DNA of 64,000 nucleotides from Streptomyces sp. NBC_01476 (GTDB lineage: Bacteria > Actinomycetota > Actinomycetes > Streptomycetales > Streptomycetaceae). The first letter of the stretch is position 1, and each line of letters begins with the position of its first letter. Position numbers and translations under genes: made by a program. Below, piece after piece: positions 35,085 through 43,738 of this stretch. The notes under the pieces were generated by a model. The model made no database searches and had not been told where the DNA came from. It saw nothing but the letters and a program-made list of their open reading frames with translations. The stretch is taken from contig NZ_CP109446.1 of NCBI RefSeq assembly GCF_036227265.1, positions 1 through 64,000 on the forward strand, written 5' to 3'.

Positions 35085-36359
35085 ATGACCACCGCCCAGC
35101 CGGAGCCCGCTTACACCCGACGGCACAGCACGTTCTTCGGTGTCACCGCGGCCCTGGTCACGCTCTTCATGGCGACCTCCAGCGCCCCATCGCCGCTCTA
35201 CGTCGTCTACCAGCGCATGTGGGGCTTCTCGCCCACCGTCCTGACGGTGATCTTCGCGATCTACGTCCTGGGCCTGCTCGCCGCCCTGCTGGTGGTGGGG
35301 CGCCTGTCCGACCACGTCGGCCGCCGCCCGGTGCTGACCGGGGCGATCGCCCTGGAGGCCGTGTCGCTGGTGGTGTTCCTGCTCGCCGACAGCACGGCCG
35401 TCCTGTGTGCCGCCCGGCTGCTGCAGGGCGTCGCCACCGGAGCGGCGATCTCCGTCCTGGGCGCCGCGCTCGTCGATCTCGCGCACCCGCAGGCGAAGCA
35501 CCGCGCCGGGGCGGTCAACTCGGTCGCGCCGACCGCCGGCCTCGCCCTGGGAGCGCTGGGCTGCGGCGCCCTCGTGCAGTACGGCCCCGCCCCGACCCAC
35601 CTCGTCTACGCGGTACTGCTGGCCGGCATGGTCCTCGCCGGAGTGGTGGTCACGGCCATGCCCGAGACCGTCGTCCGCCGCCCCGGAGCCGTCAGGAGCC
35701 TGAGGCCCAACGCCGCCATCCCGCGTCATCTGCGCGCCCGTATCGTCCCCGTCATCCCGGTCCTGATCGCCGGATGGGCCCTCGGCGGCCTCTACTTCTC
35801 CCTCGGTCCGTCCGTCGCCGTCGGCGTCTTCGGCCTCGGCAGCCACTTGATCGGCGGCATCGTCATCGCACTGCTCTGCGCGGTGGCGGCGCTCTCCTCC
35901 TTCCTCGTGCGTCCTGTTCCCGCCGGCCGTCTTCTGCTGCCCGCCGCCGCGGCCCTCGGCCTGGGTACGGTCCTGCTGCTCATCGGCCTTCACGGTGGCC
36001 ACGTCTCCTTCGCCGTCGCCGGTACGGTCGTCGCCGGCGCGGGCTTCGGCGCGGTCGCCATGGCTGCGTTCGGCACGGTCGCGGGCAATGCCAGGTCCCA
36101 CGAGCGCGGCGCCCTCATCGCCGCGGTGTACGTCATCTCCTACCTGGCCTTCAGCGTCCCCGCCGTCGCGGCCGGCCTCGCCGACACCCACATCGGTCTC
36201 CGCCCCACTGCCGAGACCTACACCCTCGTCGTCCTCGGCCTCATCGTCCTCGCCCTCGTCCTGCACCTCCTCCTCGACCACTCGGAACCCGCCGCCGAGC
36301 ACGTACGGCAGGCGCCGCAGGCGCAGCGGGACGCGACGACGACCACGACGACCCGCTGA
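35085..36359 (+). CDS. MFS transporter (DHA-type efflux)
   Basis: This 424-residue protein is read from ATG 35085. Twelve hydrophobic segments can be counted. The MFS signature after TM2 reads GRLSDHVGRRPVL, and a motif-C-like glycine-rich segment (GAISVLGAALVD to LGALGCGALV) occurs around TM5. The carboxy tail is hydrophilic (TTTTTTR). It probably exports a small toxic compound using proton gradient. It is controlled by the adjacent TetR regulator through the two shared operators. Confidence 0.88.
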   Translation: MTTAQPEPAYTRRHSTFFGVTAALVTLFMATSSAPSPLYVVYQRMWGFSPTVLTVIFAIYVLGLLAALLVVGRLSDHVGRRPVLTGAIALEAVSLVVFLLADSTAVLCAARLLQGVATGAAISVLGAALVDLAHPQAKHRAGAVNSVAPTAGLALGALGCGALVQYGPAPTHLVYAVLLAGMVLAGVVVTAMPETVVRRPGAVRSLRPNAAIPRHLRARIVPVIPVLIAGWALGGLYFSLGPSVAVGVFGLGSHLIGGIVIALLCAVAALSSFLVRPVPAGRLLLPAAAALGLGTVLLLIGLHGGHVSFAVAGTVVAGAGFGAVAMAAFGTVAGNARSHERGALIAAVYVISYLAFSVPAVAAGLADTHIGLRPTAETYTLVVLGLIVLALVLHLLLDHSEPAAEHVRQAPQAQRDATTTTTTR

Positions 36360-36494
36360 GGCTGCGGGGTTCACGCCGCGAGGGGTCGCACGCCGTGCCG
36401 ACGGAGCCGGCCGAGCGCCCGCCCGGGGATCACCGGGGCACGCGGACCGATGGTTGACGGCGCGTGCGGTCCGTTCGTGTGGTGGGTGGCTCCT

Positions 36495-37811
36495 TCACCA
36501 CGGGCGAGTGATGGTGTCGGTGTCCAGGATGACGGAGCCGTCGATGGCCAGGACCTGGCCGTCGACCGTCGCGCCGGTGGTCACGGTGATCGTGGTCTGG
36601 GCCAGCACCCTTCCCGCGAAGTCGCTGTCCGTGCCCAGGGTGGCCGACGTCGCGATCGCCCAGATGACGTTCCTGGCGGTCGCGCCGTTGATGAGGAGCA
36701 CGTTGCTCGCGGTTGCCGTCGTCAGGGCCGATCCGATCTGGAAGACCCATTCGGCGTTGCGGTCGCCCTGGGCGTCCAGCGTGAGGGTGCCGGTGATCCC
36801 GATGGCAGCGGCAGAGTTGTAGACGCCAGGGAGCAGCGTGAGGCCGCCGAGGTCTCCGGCGATGCCGGTGTCCGGGGTCTGGGCGACCGCGGCGTTGTAC
36901 GTCGCGACCAGGTCCGCCTGCCCGTCGGCGGCGGCAGCATCCGCGATGTGGACGGTTCCGTTGACCGTGCCGGGCGGGAATCCGTCGATGGACGCTCCCG
37001 GGCTGATTCCGAGATCCCCGGTGACGATCGACGGACCGGTGTTGGTGACCGACGCCCCGCCCAGGACCGCGAAGAGTCCCAGATAGGTGTAGGCGTCCGT
37101 GGCGGTGGTGGTGCCGCCGAGGGTGGTGACGGAGACATCGGCCGGCCCGAGCGCGCCGGCCGGCACCACGGCGTCGATCTCGGTGTCGGAGGCGACCCGG
37201 AAGGAGATGGCGGGTGCGCCGTCGAAGGTGACGGCGGTGGCGTAGGAGAGCGCGGTCCCGGTGATGACGACGAGATTGCCGCCGTCCACCGGCCCCGAGT
37301 CGAGGGTGACGACCGTGACGGCGGGCGGGTCGAGATACGTGTAGGTGACCCCGCTGGCGACACCGCCCCGGGTGGTCACGGTGACCGCGACCGGGCCCGC
37401 GGAGGCCGCGGCCGGGACGGTCACGGTGAGTTGGCCGTCCGAGTCGACGGTGAACGCGGCGGTCTCCGTGCCGAAACTGACCTCGCTCGTGGTGAAGAGG
37501 CCGAGACCGGTGAAGATCAGCGTGTTGCCGCCTCCCAGGGGGCCGGCGGGCGGCGGTTCGATGCGGAAGGACGGCGGCGGCAGATAGAAGAACGTGCCGA
37601 TGATCCCCGTGCCGCCGGCGGTTGTCACGGAGACCGGGACGGCGCCGTGCCCTGAAGGGGTGATGGAGTTGCTCGTGGTGTCGCTGACGACCACGAAGCT
37701 CGTCGCCGGGCGGGAGCCGTAGCGCACGGCGGTGGTGCCGGTGAAGTGGCTCCCGGTGAGGGTCACCGCGTCGCCTCCGCCGGTGGATCCCTGATTCGGT
37801 GCGACCGGCAT
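36495..37811 (-). CDS. IPT/TIG-repeat protein with ice-binding-like (DUF3494) domain
   Basis: This 438-residue protein starts at ATG 37811 (MPVAPNQGSTGGGDAVTLTG), with GGGAGGG 4-5 nt upstream. Three IPT/TIG beta domains of about 80 residues each occupy the first 245 residues. The repeating sign is GG(G/N)xxxxTG, as in GGGNTLIFTGLGLF and GGNLVVITGTALS. The remaining 190 residues look like the ice-binding DUF3494 fold: FAVLGGASVTNTGPSIVTGD, GVYNSAAAIGITGTLTLDA and AEWVFQIGSALTTATASNVL. No signal peptide is visible. Such domains often serve adhesion or surface binding in mesophiles, so antifreeze activity should not be assumed. Confidence 0.85.
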   Translation of the reverse strand: MPVAPNQGSTGGGDAVTLTGSHFTGTTAVRYGSRPATSFVVVSDTTSNSITPSGHGAVPVSVTTAGGTGIIGTFFYLPPPSFRIEPPPAGPLGGGNTLIFTGLGLFTTSEVSFGTETAAFTVDSDGQLTVTVPAAASAGPVAVTVTTRGGVASGVTYTYLDPPAVTVVTLDSGPVDGGNLVVITGTALSYATAVTFDGAPAISFRVASDTEIDAVVPAGALGPADVSVTTLGGTTTATDAYTYLGLFAVLGGASVTNTGPSIVTGDLGISPGASIDGFPPGTVNGTVHIADAAAADGQADLVATYNAAVAQTPDTGIAGDLGGLTLLPGVYNSAAAIGITGTLTLDAQGDRNAEWVFQIGSALTTATASNVLLINGATARNVIWAIATSATLGTDSDFAGRVLAQTTITVTTGATVDGQVLAIDGSVILDTDTITRPW

Positions 37812-38056
37812 AAGGCCCTCCCTTGGACGATCGCCGACGGAGGGGGCGCCCCTCGAAGCAGCCTCTCCTCCACGGCCGTGACAGTTCAACTACCCTAAGT
37901 AGCCCACTCGTCGCATTCGGTGTCAATAGCCAGGGGCCTCATGCCCGCCGCTTCGGGGATCGTCTCCCCACCGGGTGGCTGATAGTGCCACCATGAGGGC
38001 GAGGCACCGCACAGCAGCCGGGCCCGGATCTCGCACCGCGGGAGAGGAAGGACGCG

Positions 38057-38347
38057 ATGAGCGCACAGCCCGTCCACCAAGCTGCCGGCTCGGTGGCCGC
38101 TATTCCCAAGACCATCGACGCCATCGCGGTGGCCCTCAGCGGCGCCAAGCGGATGGCGTTCTACGCCCAGGTCGGCCAGACCGACGCGGCCGACCTGGAG
38201 GGCGTGATCGAGCGGTGGTGGACCGATGCCCTGCTGGACCAGGTCCCCGGCCGTGAGGACCAGGTGTCAGCCGCGCTGGACGGCCGGGGCCTGGTAGGAC
38301 TGGGCGACCTGGCAGGCCGGCTGGGTGTTCCCCTGGCTGCCGAGTGA
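38057..38347 (+). CDS. Small soluble protein, first of an overlapping gene pair
   Basis: This 96-residue protein is read from ATG 38057 with GGGAGAGGAAGGA upstream. It includes AIPKTIDAIAVALSGAKRMA, AADLEGVIERWWTDALLDQV and LAGRLGVPLAAE. It is helical and acidic. Its stop overlaps the next start (GTGA), so the two are translationally coupled. The size and arrangement fit a toxin-antitoxin module with this as antitoxin, but no DNA-binding motif is certain. Confidence 0.55.
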   Translation: MSAQPVHQAAGSVAAIPKTIDAIAVALSGAKRMAFYAQVGQTDAADLEGVIERWWTDALLDQVPGREDQVSAALDGRGLVGLGDLAGRLGVPLAAE

Positions 38348-38631
38348 CTCAGCCCCGCCGCGGCTGGACACTGGCCGTCGGAGCGCATCCGGCCGCCGCC
38401 GTCGAGGCGATGCCGAAGGAACTGCAGAGGGCGGTGCTGAATTTCCTGTCGGCGCTGGCCCTTGAGGCCGGGAGCGCGATCGACGCGGGCAAGCCCCCGC
38501 CCGGTCAGCGCCTCGACGAGGTCGGGCTGCGGTACAGCATCGTGGTCCAGGGCGAGCCGGTCATCGTGGAGTACCTGGCGCTCCGTGCGGCGCGCGAACT
38601 GCGGGCGGCAGCCTTGGTGTGGCTGCACTGA
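38344..38631 (+). CDS. Small protein, possibly RelE/ParE-like, second of pair
   Basis: This 95-residue protein is read from GTG 38344, overlapping the previous gene by 4 nt. It has helix-rich ALNFLSALALEAGSAI-type sequence (AVLNFLSALALEAGSAIDAG). A C-terminal beta pattern follows: GLRYSIVVQGEPVIVEYLAL then RELRAAALVWLH. That pattern vaguely resembles RelE/ParE toxins, which end in beta strands with basic residues. The resemblance is weak and function is not established. Confidence 0.5.
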   Translation: MTQPRRGWTLAVGAHPAAAVEAMPKELQRAVLNFLSALALEAGSAIDAGKPPPGQRLDEVGLRYSIVVQGEPVIVEYLALRAARELRAAALVWLH

Positions 38632-38741
38632 CCCGGGACGCGAACCGGGCTCCGGCCCTCACCGGGACTTCCTCCTGGCGGACCGCGTGTTCCTGCCGGG
38701 GTGACGGCGCGCCGGCTCCTGCGTTGGCAACGGCCGCGTGA

Positions 38742-38783
38742 GACGGGGCGGGGCGGGGGTCCGGTGTCCGTTCCCGCCCCGTC
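38742..38783. terminator. Bidirectional terminator hairpin
   Basis: GACGGGGCGGG (38742-38752) and CCCGCCCCGTC (38773-38783) form a perfect 11-bp stem. It lies between the + strand small-protein pair and the convergent beta-helix gene, ending 11 nt before the latter's stop. Confidence 0.6.
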
Positions 38784-38793
38784 CGTCCTGCTG

Positions 38794-41592
38794 CTACTTG
38801 CCGTCGAGCCCGTAGACGCCCAGCTCACTGACCGCCATCTGGCCACCGGTCTGACCGCCCTGGTCGGGCCGGTCGACGATCAGACGGAGGTAGCGCGCCG
38901 TCACCGGCCTGTCGAGCTGTACGCCGGTGAGGCCCCCGGCGCTGCCGGTGTGCCGCGCCACCGTGTACCAGGTCGAGTCGTCGCCGGAGACGTCGATGTG
39001 GAAGTCGGTGGCGAACTTGTCGTCCGGCTGAAGGAGCGTGACCAAGGCGATCGACCGCGGCTTGCCCAGGTCGATCTGCTGTATCCAGCGGTACTGCCCG
39101 GTGGCCTGCGACCAGGTGGCGGGGTCGCCGTCGGTGGCGTAGGACGGCAGGGAGTCCGGCTGCATATCCGCCTGGGTGCGGTCGGTGAACAGCGCCTGGG
39201 CGGGCGCCTGGAGCGCCAGGTTGGTCCTGCCCTTCGTGGGAGCGTAGGCGCCGACCTCGCTGATGGCCATCTGGTCACCGCGCTGTCCCCAGTCGTCAGG
39301 TTTGTCGGCGACGACGCGCAGGTACCGTGCCGCGGCCGGCGAGGCGAACACGACCGGCACGGTTCCCGCGTTGGCGTCGTGGACGGCGCCGGCCGTCGTC
39401 CACGCGACGCCGTCCGTGGAGATGTCCACATGGAAGTCCGTGGCGAAGTGCGGCCCGGGCATCCCGACGGTCACGGAGCCGAGGATGTCCGTCTTCTTCA
39501 GGTCGACCACCAGTTGCCACCGGAACTGGCCGCTCGCCTGCACCCAGGTGTTCGGGTCGCCGTCGGTGGCGCTGGACAGCCGCGTGCCCGGCTGGAGGGA
39601 GGCGGTGCTGCCGTCGATGAACTGCGCCTGCGCGGGCTTGCCCAGGGCGAGGTTCTTCGGGGTGGTGCCCGCGGGCGCCGACGCGAGGTGTGCGTACCGC
39701 GGTTCGAGCCCGGCGGCGGCGATGAGGGACGCCGGCACACCGGTGCCGTCGGAGGCGACCTGGGTGTTGTCCAGCGTGAGGTTGTCCGGATCGCCGCAGC
39801 CCCAGTCGGGTGCGGTGTCCTCGACGTAGTTGCCGGTGAAGGAGAAGTTCCCGTACGGCAGGTCGCCTTCCTTGCAGCCGCCCATCGAGAACGTCCCGTT
39901 GCCGAACACCGCGTTGCCGGTGAGGGTGACGTACTCGCTGCCGCCGTCGGTGTAGATGCCGTGGCCGCCCTGGACGCCGTTGCGTACGACATTCCCGCTG
40001 ACCAGCAGGCCGTCGGCGAGCGAGTCGCCTTCCGGACCGAGGACGTAGATGCCTCCTCCGTCGAACCGCAGTTGCATGGCGTCGAAGACCAGGTTGTCGA
40101 GGATCTTGTTCCCCCTGGTCTTGGTGGGGGTGCGGCCCCAGCCCCAGTTGGAGCTGATACCGCTGTACGGGACGTCGTTGACCTGGTTGTGCTCGATCAC
40201 GTCGTCGCGCGTGTAGCTCTGGAAGATGCCGACACCGCCGGTGTACTCCACCGCGACGTTGTGCACCCAGTTGTCCGCGACGGTGTTACGGGCCGGCAGG
40301 AGCGTGACGTCCGCCGGATCGGCGTCGGCGCCGTTGCCGATCTCGACGCCGTTCCCGGAGATGTCGGTGAACTCGTTGCCCTGGAGCGTGGAGTCGTCGA
40401 CGCTGCGGCCGAGTTGCAGACCGACCGCGCCCAGGTGCTCGAACGTGCTGCCCGTGATGGCCAGTCCCCGGGTGTGGTCGAAGACGACGTTGCCGGGCGT
40501 CATCGTCCAGTTCCCGTAGGGGCAGGTGCCGGGGTCGGTCGAGGAGTACCGGTCGCAGGAGCCCTGCTTCTCCCAGGCACCGTTGCCCGTCAGCCGCATG
40601 TTGGCCTGCACCTCGGAGAAGCCGTCGGGGCCGTTGGGCTCCGTCCAGCCGCCGTACGCAAAGGAGATGCCGTTGAACGACAGGCCGGTCAGAGGACGGG
40701 ACTTGGTGCCGGTTCCGGACACCAGGGTCTGCAGCCGCGGTATCTCGACGTCCGCGGCCCTGAGGTTCTGTCCCGCACGGGGCTTGTAGTAGAGGGTGTG
40801 CGCCGGCTTGTCGAGATACCACTCCCCCGGGTCGTCGAGCAGCTCCCTGGCGTTCTCGACGTAGTCGGGAAGGTTGGCGTTGACGCCGTAGGGCTTCTTG
40901 GTCGAGTTGTCGAAGCAGGGCTGGTCCATGGTGACCGTGGTTCCGGAGACGGCGGCCACACCGCAGGACATCTCGGTCCAGCCGACGGTGTAGCCGAACT
41001 GGACGTCGGAGATATTCTGCCAGCTGTCCAGGGTGGTGTCGGAGGTGGTGTAGCCGGTGGCGGTCCGGGTGAATCCGGTCGGGTCGGCGCCCCGGGCGCG
41101 TATCGCGCGTACGCCGTCGACGTACAGCTGGCGCGTGTCCGTGCCGGGCGGCACCGTGGCCTGCCAGACGCCGTCGGCGCCCTGCTTCCAGCCCTGGACC
41201 TGCTCGCCGCCGCTGAGGACGGGGTGCGCGCCGGGTGCGGCCTCGTAGGTGACGCCGTGTCCTGACTGCCCGCCGTCGCCCTTCGCGGCGTCGAGGGCGA
41301 AGGTCCGGTCGAGGCGGTAGGTGCCGCCGGCCAGGACGACATCGATGTCGGCGTGTGCGCTGCGGCTCGCGGCGCGCACCCTGGCCTGGGCGGTGGTCAG
41401 CGAACAGGGGTCGTGCGGCGAGCAGGCCGAGCCGTGCCCGTCGGGGGCGACGGAGAAGGTGACGGCCGGCGGTGCCGAGCGTGCCGGGGCGGACGCGGAG
41501 GCCCAGCCGCTGGACAGGAAACCGGCGAGCAGGGCGACGGCGGCGCCCGCGCTCACGGTGAGACTGCGGCGGCGCAGTCCGGGTTTCTTCAT
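38794..41592 (-). CDS. Secreted right-handed beta-helix protein with two discoidin-like C-terminal domains
   Basis: This 932-residue protein starts at ATG 41592, preceded by GGGAG. A signal peptide (RRRSLTVSAGAAVALLAGFL) leads to a parallel beta-helix: VTYEAAPGAHPVLSGG, FNGISFAYGGWTEPNG, GNEFTDISGNGVEIGNGADA, DNWVHNVAVEYTGGVG and NPxNLV-like turns through HGIYTDGGSEYVTLTGNAVF. Two F5/8-type C (discoidin) domains follow, seen as NLALGKPAQAQFIDG and NLALQAPAQALFTDR with repeated ATDGDPNTW/ATDGDPATW. Beta-helix enzymes of this layout include glycoside hydrolases such as GH141- and GH110-like proteins. The exact activity is not decidable here. It follows the FadR/GntR gene on the same strand. Confidence 0.82.
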   Translation of the reverse strand: MKKPGLRRRSLTVSAGAAVALLAGFLSSGWASASAPARSAPPAVTFSVAPDGHGSACSPHDPCSLTTAQARVRAASRSAHADIDVVLAGGTYRLDRTFALDAAKGDGGQSGHGVTYEAAPGAHPVLSGGEQVQGWKQGADGVWQATVPPGTDTRQLYVDGVRAIRARGADPTGFTRTATGYTTSDTTLDSWQNISDVQFGYTVGWTEMSCGVAAVSGTTVTMDQPCFDNSTKKPYGVNANLPDYVENARELLDDPGEWYLDKPAHTLYYKPRAGQNLRAADVEIPRLQTLVSGTGTKSRPLTGLSFNGISFAYGGWTEPNGPDGFSEVQANMRLTGNGAWEKQGSCDRYSSTDPGTCPYGNWTMTPGNVVFDHTRGLAITGSTFEHLGAVGLQLGRSVDDSTLQGNEFTDISGNGVEIGNGADADPADVTLLPARNTVADNWVHNVAVEYTGGVGIFQSYTRDDVIEHNQVNDVPYSGISSNWGWGRTPTKTRGNKILDNLVFDAMQLRFDGGGIYVLGPEGDSLADGLLVSGNVVRNGVQGGHGIYTDGGSEYVTLTGNAVFGNGTFSMGGCKEGDLPYGNFSFTGNYVEDTAPDWGCGDPDNLTLDNTQVASDGTGVPASLIAAAGLEPRYAHLASAPAGTTPKNLALGKPAQAQFIDGSTASLQPGTRLSSATDGDPNTWVQASGQFRWQLVVDLKKTDILGSVTVGMPGPHFATDFHVDISTDGVAWTTAGAVHDANAGTVPVVFASPAAARYLRVVADKPDDWGQRGDQMAISEVGAYAPTKGRTNLALQAPAQALFTDRTQADMQPDSLPSYATDGDPATWSQATGQYRWIQQIDLGKPRSIALVTLLQPDDKFATDFHIDVSGDDSTWYTVARHTGSAGGLTGVQLDRPVTARYLRLIVDRPDQGGQTGGQMAVSELGVYGLDGK

Positions 41593-41710
41593 GCGTGTCA
41601 CTCCCGAGGCTTCGTTGATTCGAGGGGTGTGGAGGTGGGGGGCGGGATGTGGAGGTGTGCGGTGGCGTGGGGCGGGGGTGGCACGGCGCGGCCCCGGGCG
41701 GCGCCGGCCG

Positions 41711-41843
41711 GGGTGGCGGCGGCCGTTCGAATGCGTCGGCGGCCGGGGTGCCGCGGCGCCCGCGGCTCGCTCCGGCGCGGGGCTCTTCTGTCACGACGGG
41801 TGGCGGCGGCCGTTGGAGTGCGTCGGCGGCCGGCGTGCCTGCG
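41711..41843. repeat. Pair of ~45-bp direct repeats between GntR and beta-helix genes
   Basis: The units at 41711-41755 and 41798-41843 both read GGGTGGCGGCGGCCGTT then GTCGGCGGCCGG and GTGCC with few substitutions. They lie in the 294-bp intergenic stretch. No other gene was found in this region. They may be a local duplication or regulatory structure in the leader of the beta-helix mRNA. Confidence 0.6.
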
Positions 41844-41886
41844 GCCGGTCGTGCCGGTGGACCGCGGCGGGCGGGGCGAGGCAGGC

Positions 41887-42726
41887 TTACGGGGCTGAGG
41901 TCTGCGGGGAGCCGCCGTGCCCTTTCTGCGGTGGCCTGCGTAGTCCGCGGGCCGCACCGACCGGCGCGGTGAGGTTGAAGAGCCGGTCGCGGATCTTGCG
42001 TTCGACCTGGTGACGAGTCGTGTCGATGTGTTCCCGCATCAGCTCGGCGGCCTTCTCCGCGCTGCCCGACGCGATGGCCTCCGCGATGGCGAGGTGCTGC
42101 CTGGCCGCCACGTCCAGGGACCCCGGTATGTCGCCGTGGAAGAGGAGGATGTCGGTCTGGGACATCAGCCGGCGGATGGTGGTGACACTCGACCGGAGGA
42201 ACACGTTGTGCGCGGCCGCTCCTACCGAGTCGTGGAACCGCTCGTCCGCGTCGGCGAACGCCGGGATGTCGTCGGCGAGGGCTGCGACGAGGGAGACTTC
42301 GGCACTCTTGCCGATGGCCCGCACCTCAAGGGGCGTGGCGAGTGCGGCGGCCTTGTGCGCGGTGTCGGACTCGATGAGCTGCCGGTAGTCGATCAGCATC
42401 ATCACGTGTTCTTTGCGCGTCGGCTGGAAGTGCGCGAGACGGTCGTCGTTCAGCGCCCCGGGTGAGGCCGCCACGAAGATGCCCGCTCCCTTGCGCACGG
42501 TGAGCCGGCCGATCCCGGCCAGTACCTTGATCGCCTCCCGCGTGACGTTGCGGGTGGTTCCCAGCAACTGCGCGAGTCCCTGCTCGGTGGGCAGGCGGTC
42601 CCCGGGCATCAGGTTCTGCTCGGCGACGTAGGTGAGCAGTTGCTCTGCGACGACCTCGTAGCCCGGGCGGTACGGGACGGCTGCCGTCTCGGCTCCCCCG
42701 GGCGGGACGTCACGTTCGCCGGACAC
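41887..42726 (-). CDS. FadR-subfamily GntR transcriptional regulator
   Basis: This 279-residue protein has an N-terminal winged helix (GDRLPTEQGLAQLLGTTRNV then REAIKVLAGIGRLTVRKGAG), the GntR consensus. The all-helical FCD-type effector domain follows (FADADERFHDSVGAAAHNVF, RQHLAIAEAIASGSAEKAAE). Metal/ligand His and Asp residues are present. The N-terminal 20 residues are probably disordered. A 17-bp palindrome lies 22-38 nt upstream, and a second with the same consensus lies 155 nt further on. It probably responds to a carbohydrate-derived acid or sugar and controls the beta-helix gene downstream. Confidence 0.87.
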   Translation of the reverse strand: MSGERDVPPGGAETAAVPYRPGYEVVAEQLLTYVAEQNLMPGDRLPTEQGLAQLLGTTRNVTREAIKVLAGIGRLTVRKGAGIFVAASPGALNDDRLAHFQPTRKEHVMMLIDYRQLIESDTAHKAAALATPLEVRAIGKSAEVSLVAALADDIPAFADADERFHDSVGAAAHNVFLRSSVTTIRRLMSQTDILLFHGDIPGSLDVAARQHLAIAEAIASGSAEKAAELMREHIDTTRHQVERKIRDRLFNLTAPVGAARGLRRPPQKGHGGSPQTSAP

Positions 42727-42747
42727 AGGGCAACTCCCTCGCAGCGC

Positions 42748-42935
42748 AATGAGTTTGATTCATTTGCGCCGTCACTATGGCATCCGCACTCCGGGGAAGG
42801 AAGAGTCTGGTCAATTTTCGTTCGAGCCGCTTCGGGGGTGTTGGAGAGTGCCTGGTCGTAGCGGATGGGAGCTGCCCGGGGCGCGGGTCTACCGCTACGC
42901 TCGGCGCGCTTGCAGCCCAATGAAGCAGATTCATT
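42748..42935. promoter_or_regulatory. Two palindromes AATGANNNNGATTCATT, likely GntR sites
   Basis: AATGAGTTTGATTCATT is at 42748-42764 and AATGAAGCAGATTCATT at 42919-42935. They share all arm bases and the GAT in the spacer. They flank the region between the GntR start (42726, minus) and the DUF4241 start (43033, plus), so both genes could be controlled. This region otherwise holds no coding sequence that I can support. Confidence 0.7.
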
Positions 42936-43032
42936 GACCAGGGCGAGGGATCAGGGTGTGAGCCGTGGTTGGGGACGGGTGCAGGTCTGGTGCACGCCGG
43001 CGGCTGTCGGCGGGTGATGGTTGGCTTGCCCC

Positions 43033-43605
43033 ATGCCGTTGCCACCGCCGGACCTCAACCGGCTTCTCGTCCGCGGCGCCCGGGTCACCACCGGGTGCGG
43101 GCCCGGCACGGGCGTCGAGCCGCTGGGTGCCGAACTGTCCCTGCCCTCAGGCGAGGTGGTCGCCTCGGGCCGACGCTGGGAGCCGGTCGGGTTCACCGAA
43201 ACCGCGCCGCCAGGTCGCTATCCGGTGCCGCGGGCGGTGAAACTGGTCATCCGCGATGCCCCGGTCGCGTCCTGGACCATGTCGCTGCTGCCCGGCCAGG
43301 ACCCCTCCGGGCTGGACGAACGGAACTTCTGCGGCTTTCCGGTGGACGGCGGCGAGGCGAGCCTGATCGACGCGCGGTATCTTCGCGAGCTCAACGAGGC
43401 CGGCACGTTCCTTGATTTCCGCGAGGACGCCAACGCCGATCTGGACTTCGGCGGTCCGCTGGAGCCGTTCGAAGACGAGGACGGCCGGGATGCGGTGGTG
43501 TTCAGGACCGGCGACGGCACCTACCCGACCAGGATCGGCCACACCGCCGACGGCGAACTCGCCTGCTACGTAATCACTTTCGGGATCTCCGACGAGCGGG
43601 ATTAG
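43033..43605 (+). CDS. DUF4241-family protein
   Basis: This 190-residue protein is read from ATG 43033. Family features are ELSLPSGEVVASG, ETAPPGRYPV and, near the C-terminus, VFRTGDGTYPTRIGHTADGE then CYVITF. DUF4241 proteins are small beta-rich soluble proteins without known activity, often in contact-dependent or immunity-like settings. I do not infer that role here. It is divergent from the GntR gene; a GntR-type palindrome lies about 100 nt upstream. Confidence 0.75.
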   Translation: MPLPPPDLNRLLVRGARVTTGCGPGTGVEPLGAELSLPSGEVVASGRRWEPVGFTETAPPGRYPVPRAVKLVIRDAPVASWTMSLLPGQDPSGLDERNFCGFPVDGGEASLIDARYLRELNEAGTFLDFREDANADLDFGGPLEPFEDEDGRDAVVFRTGDGTYPTRIGHTADGELACYVITFGISDERD

Positions 43606-43738
43606 CTGCCTGGTCTGTGCGGGTGGGCCGTCGGAGCCCCTCGCCCGTGGGTCTCGCGGTGCCGCGGGATCCGCGGGTCGTCCGCGTTACCGAAGACGGT
43701 CGTGCGGGTCCCGTGCGCGCACGCGGTTGCCCGTTGGG

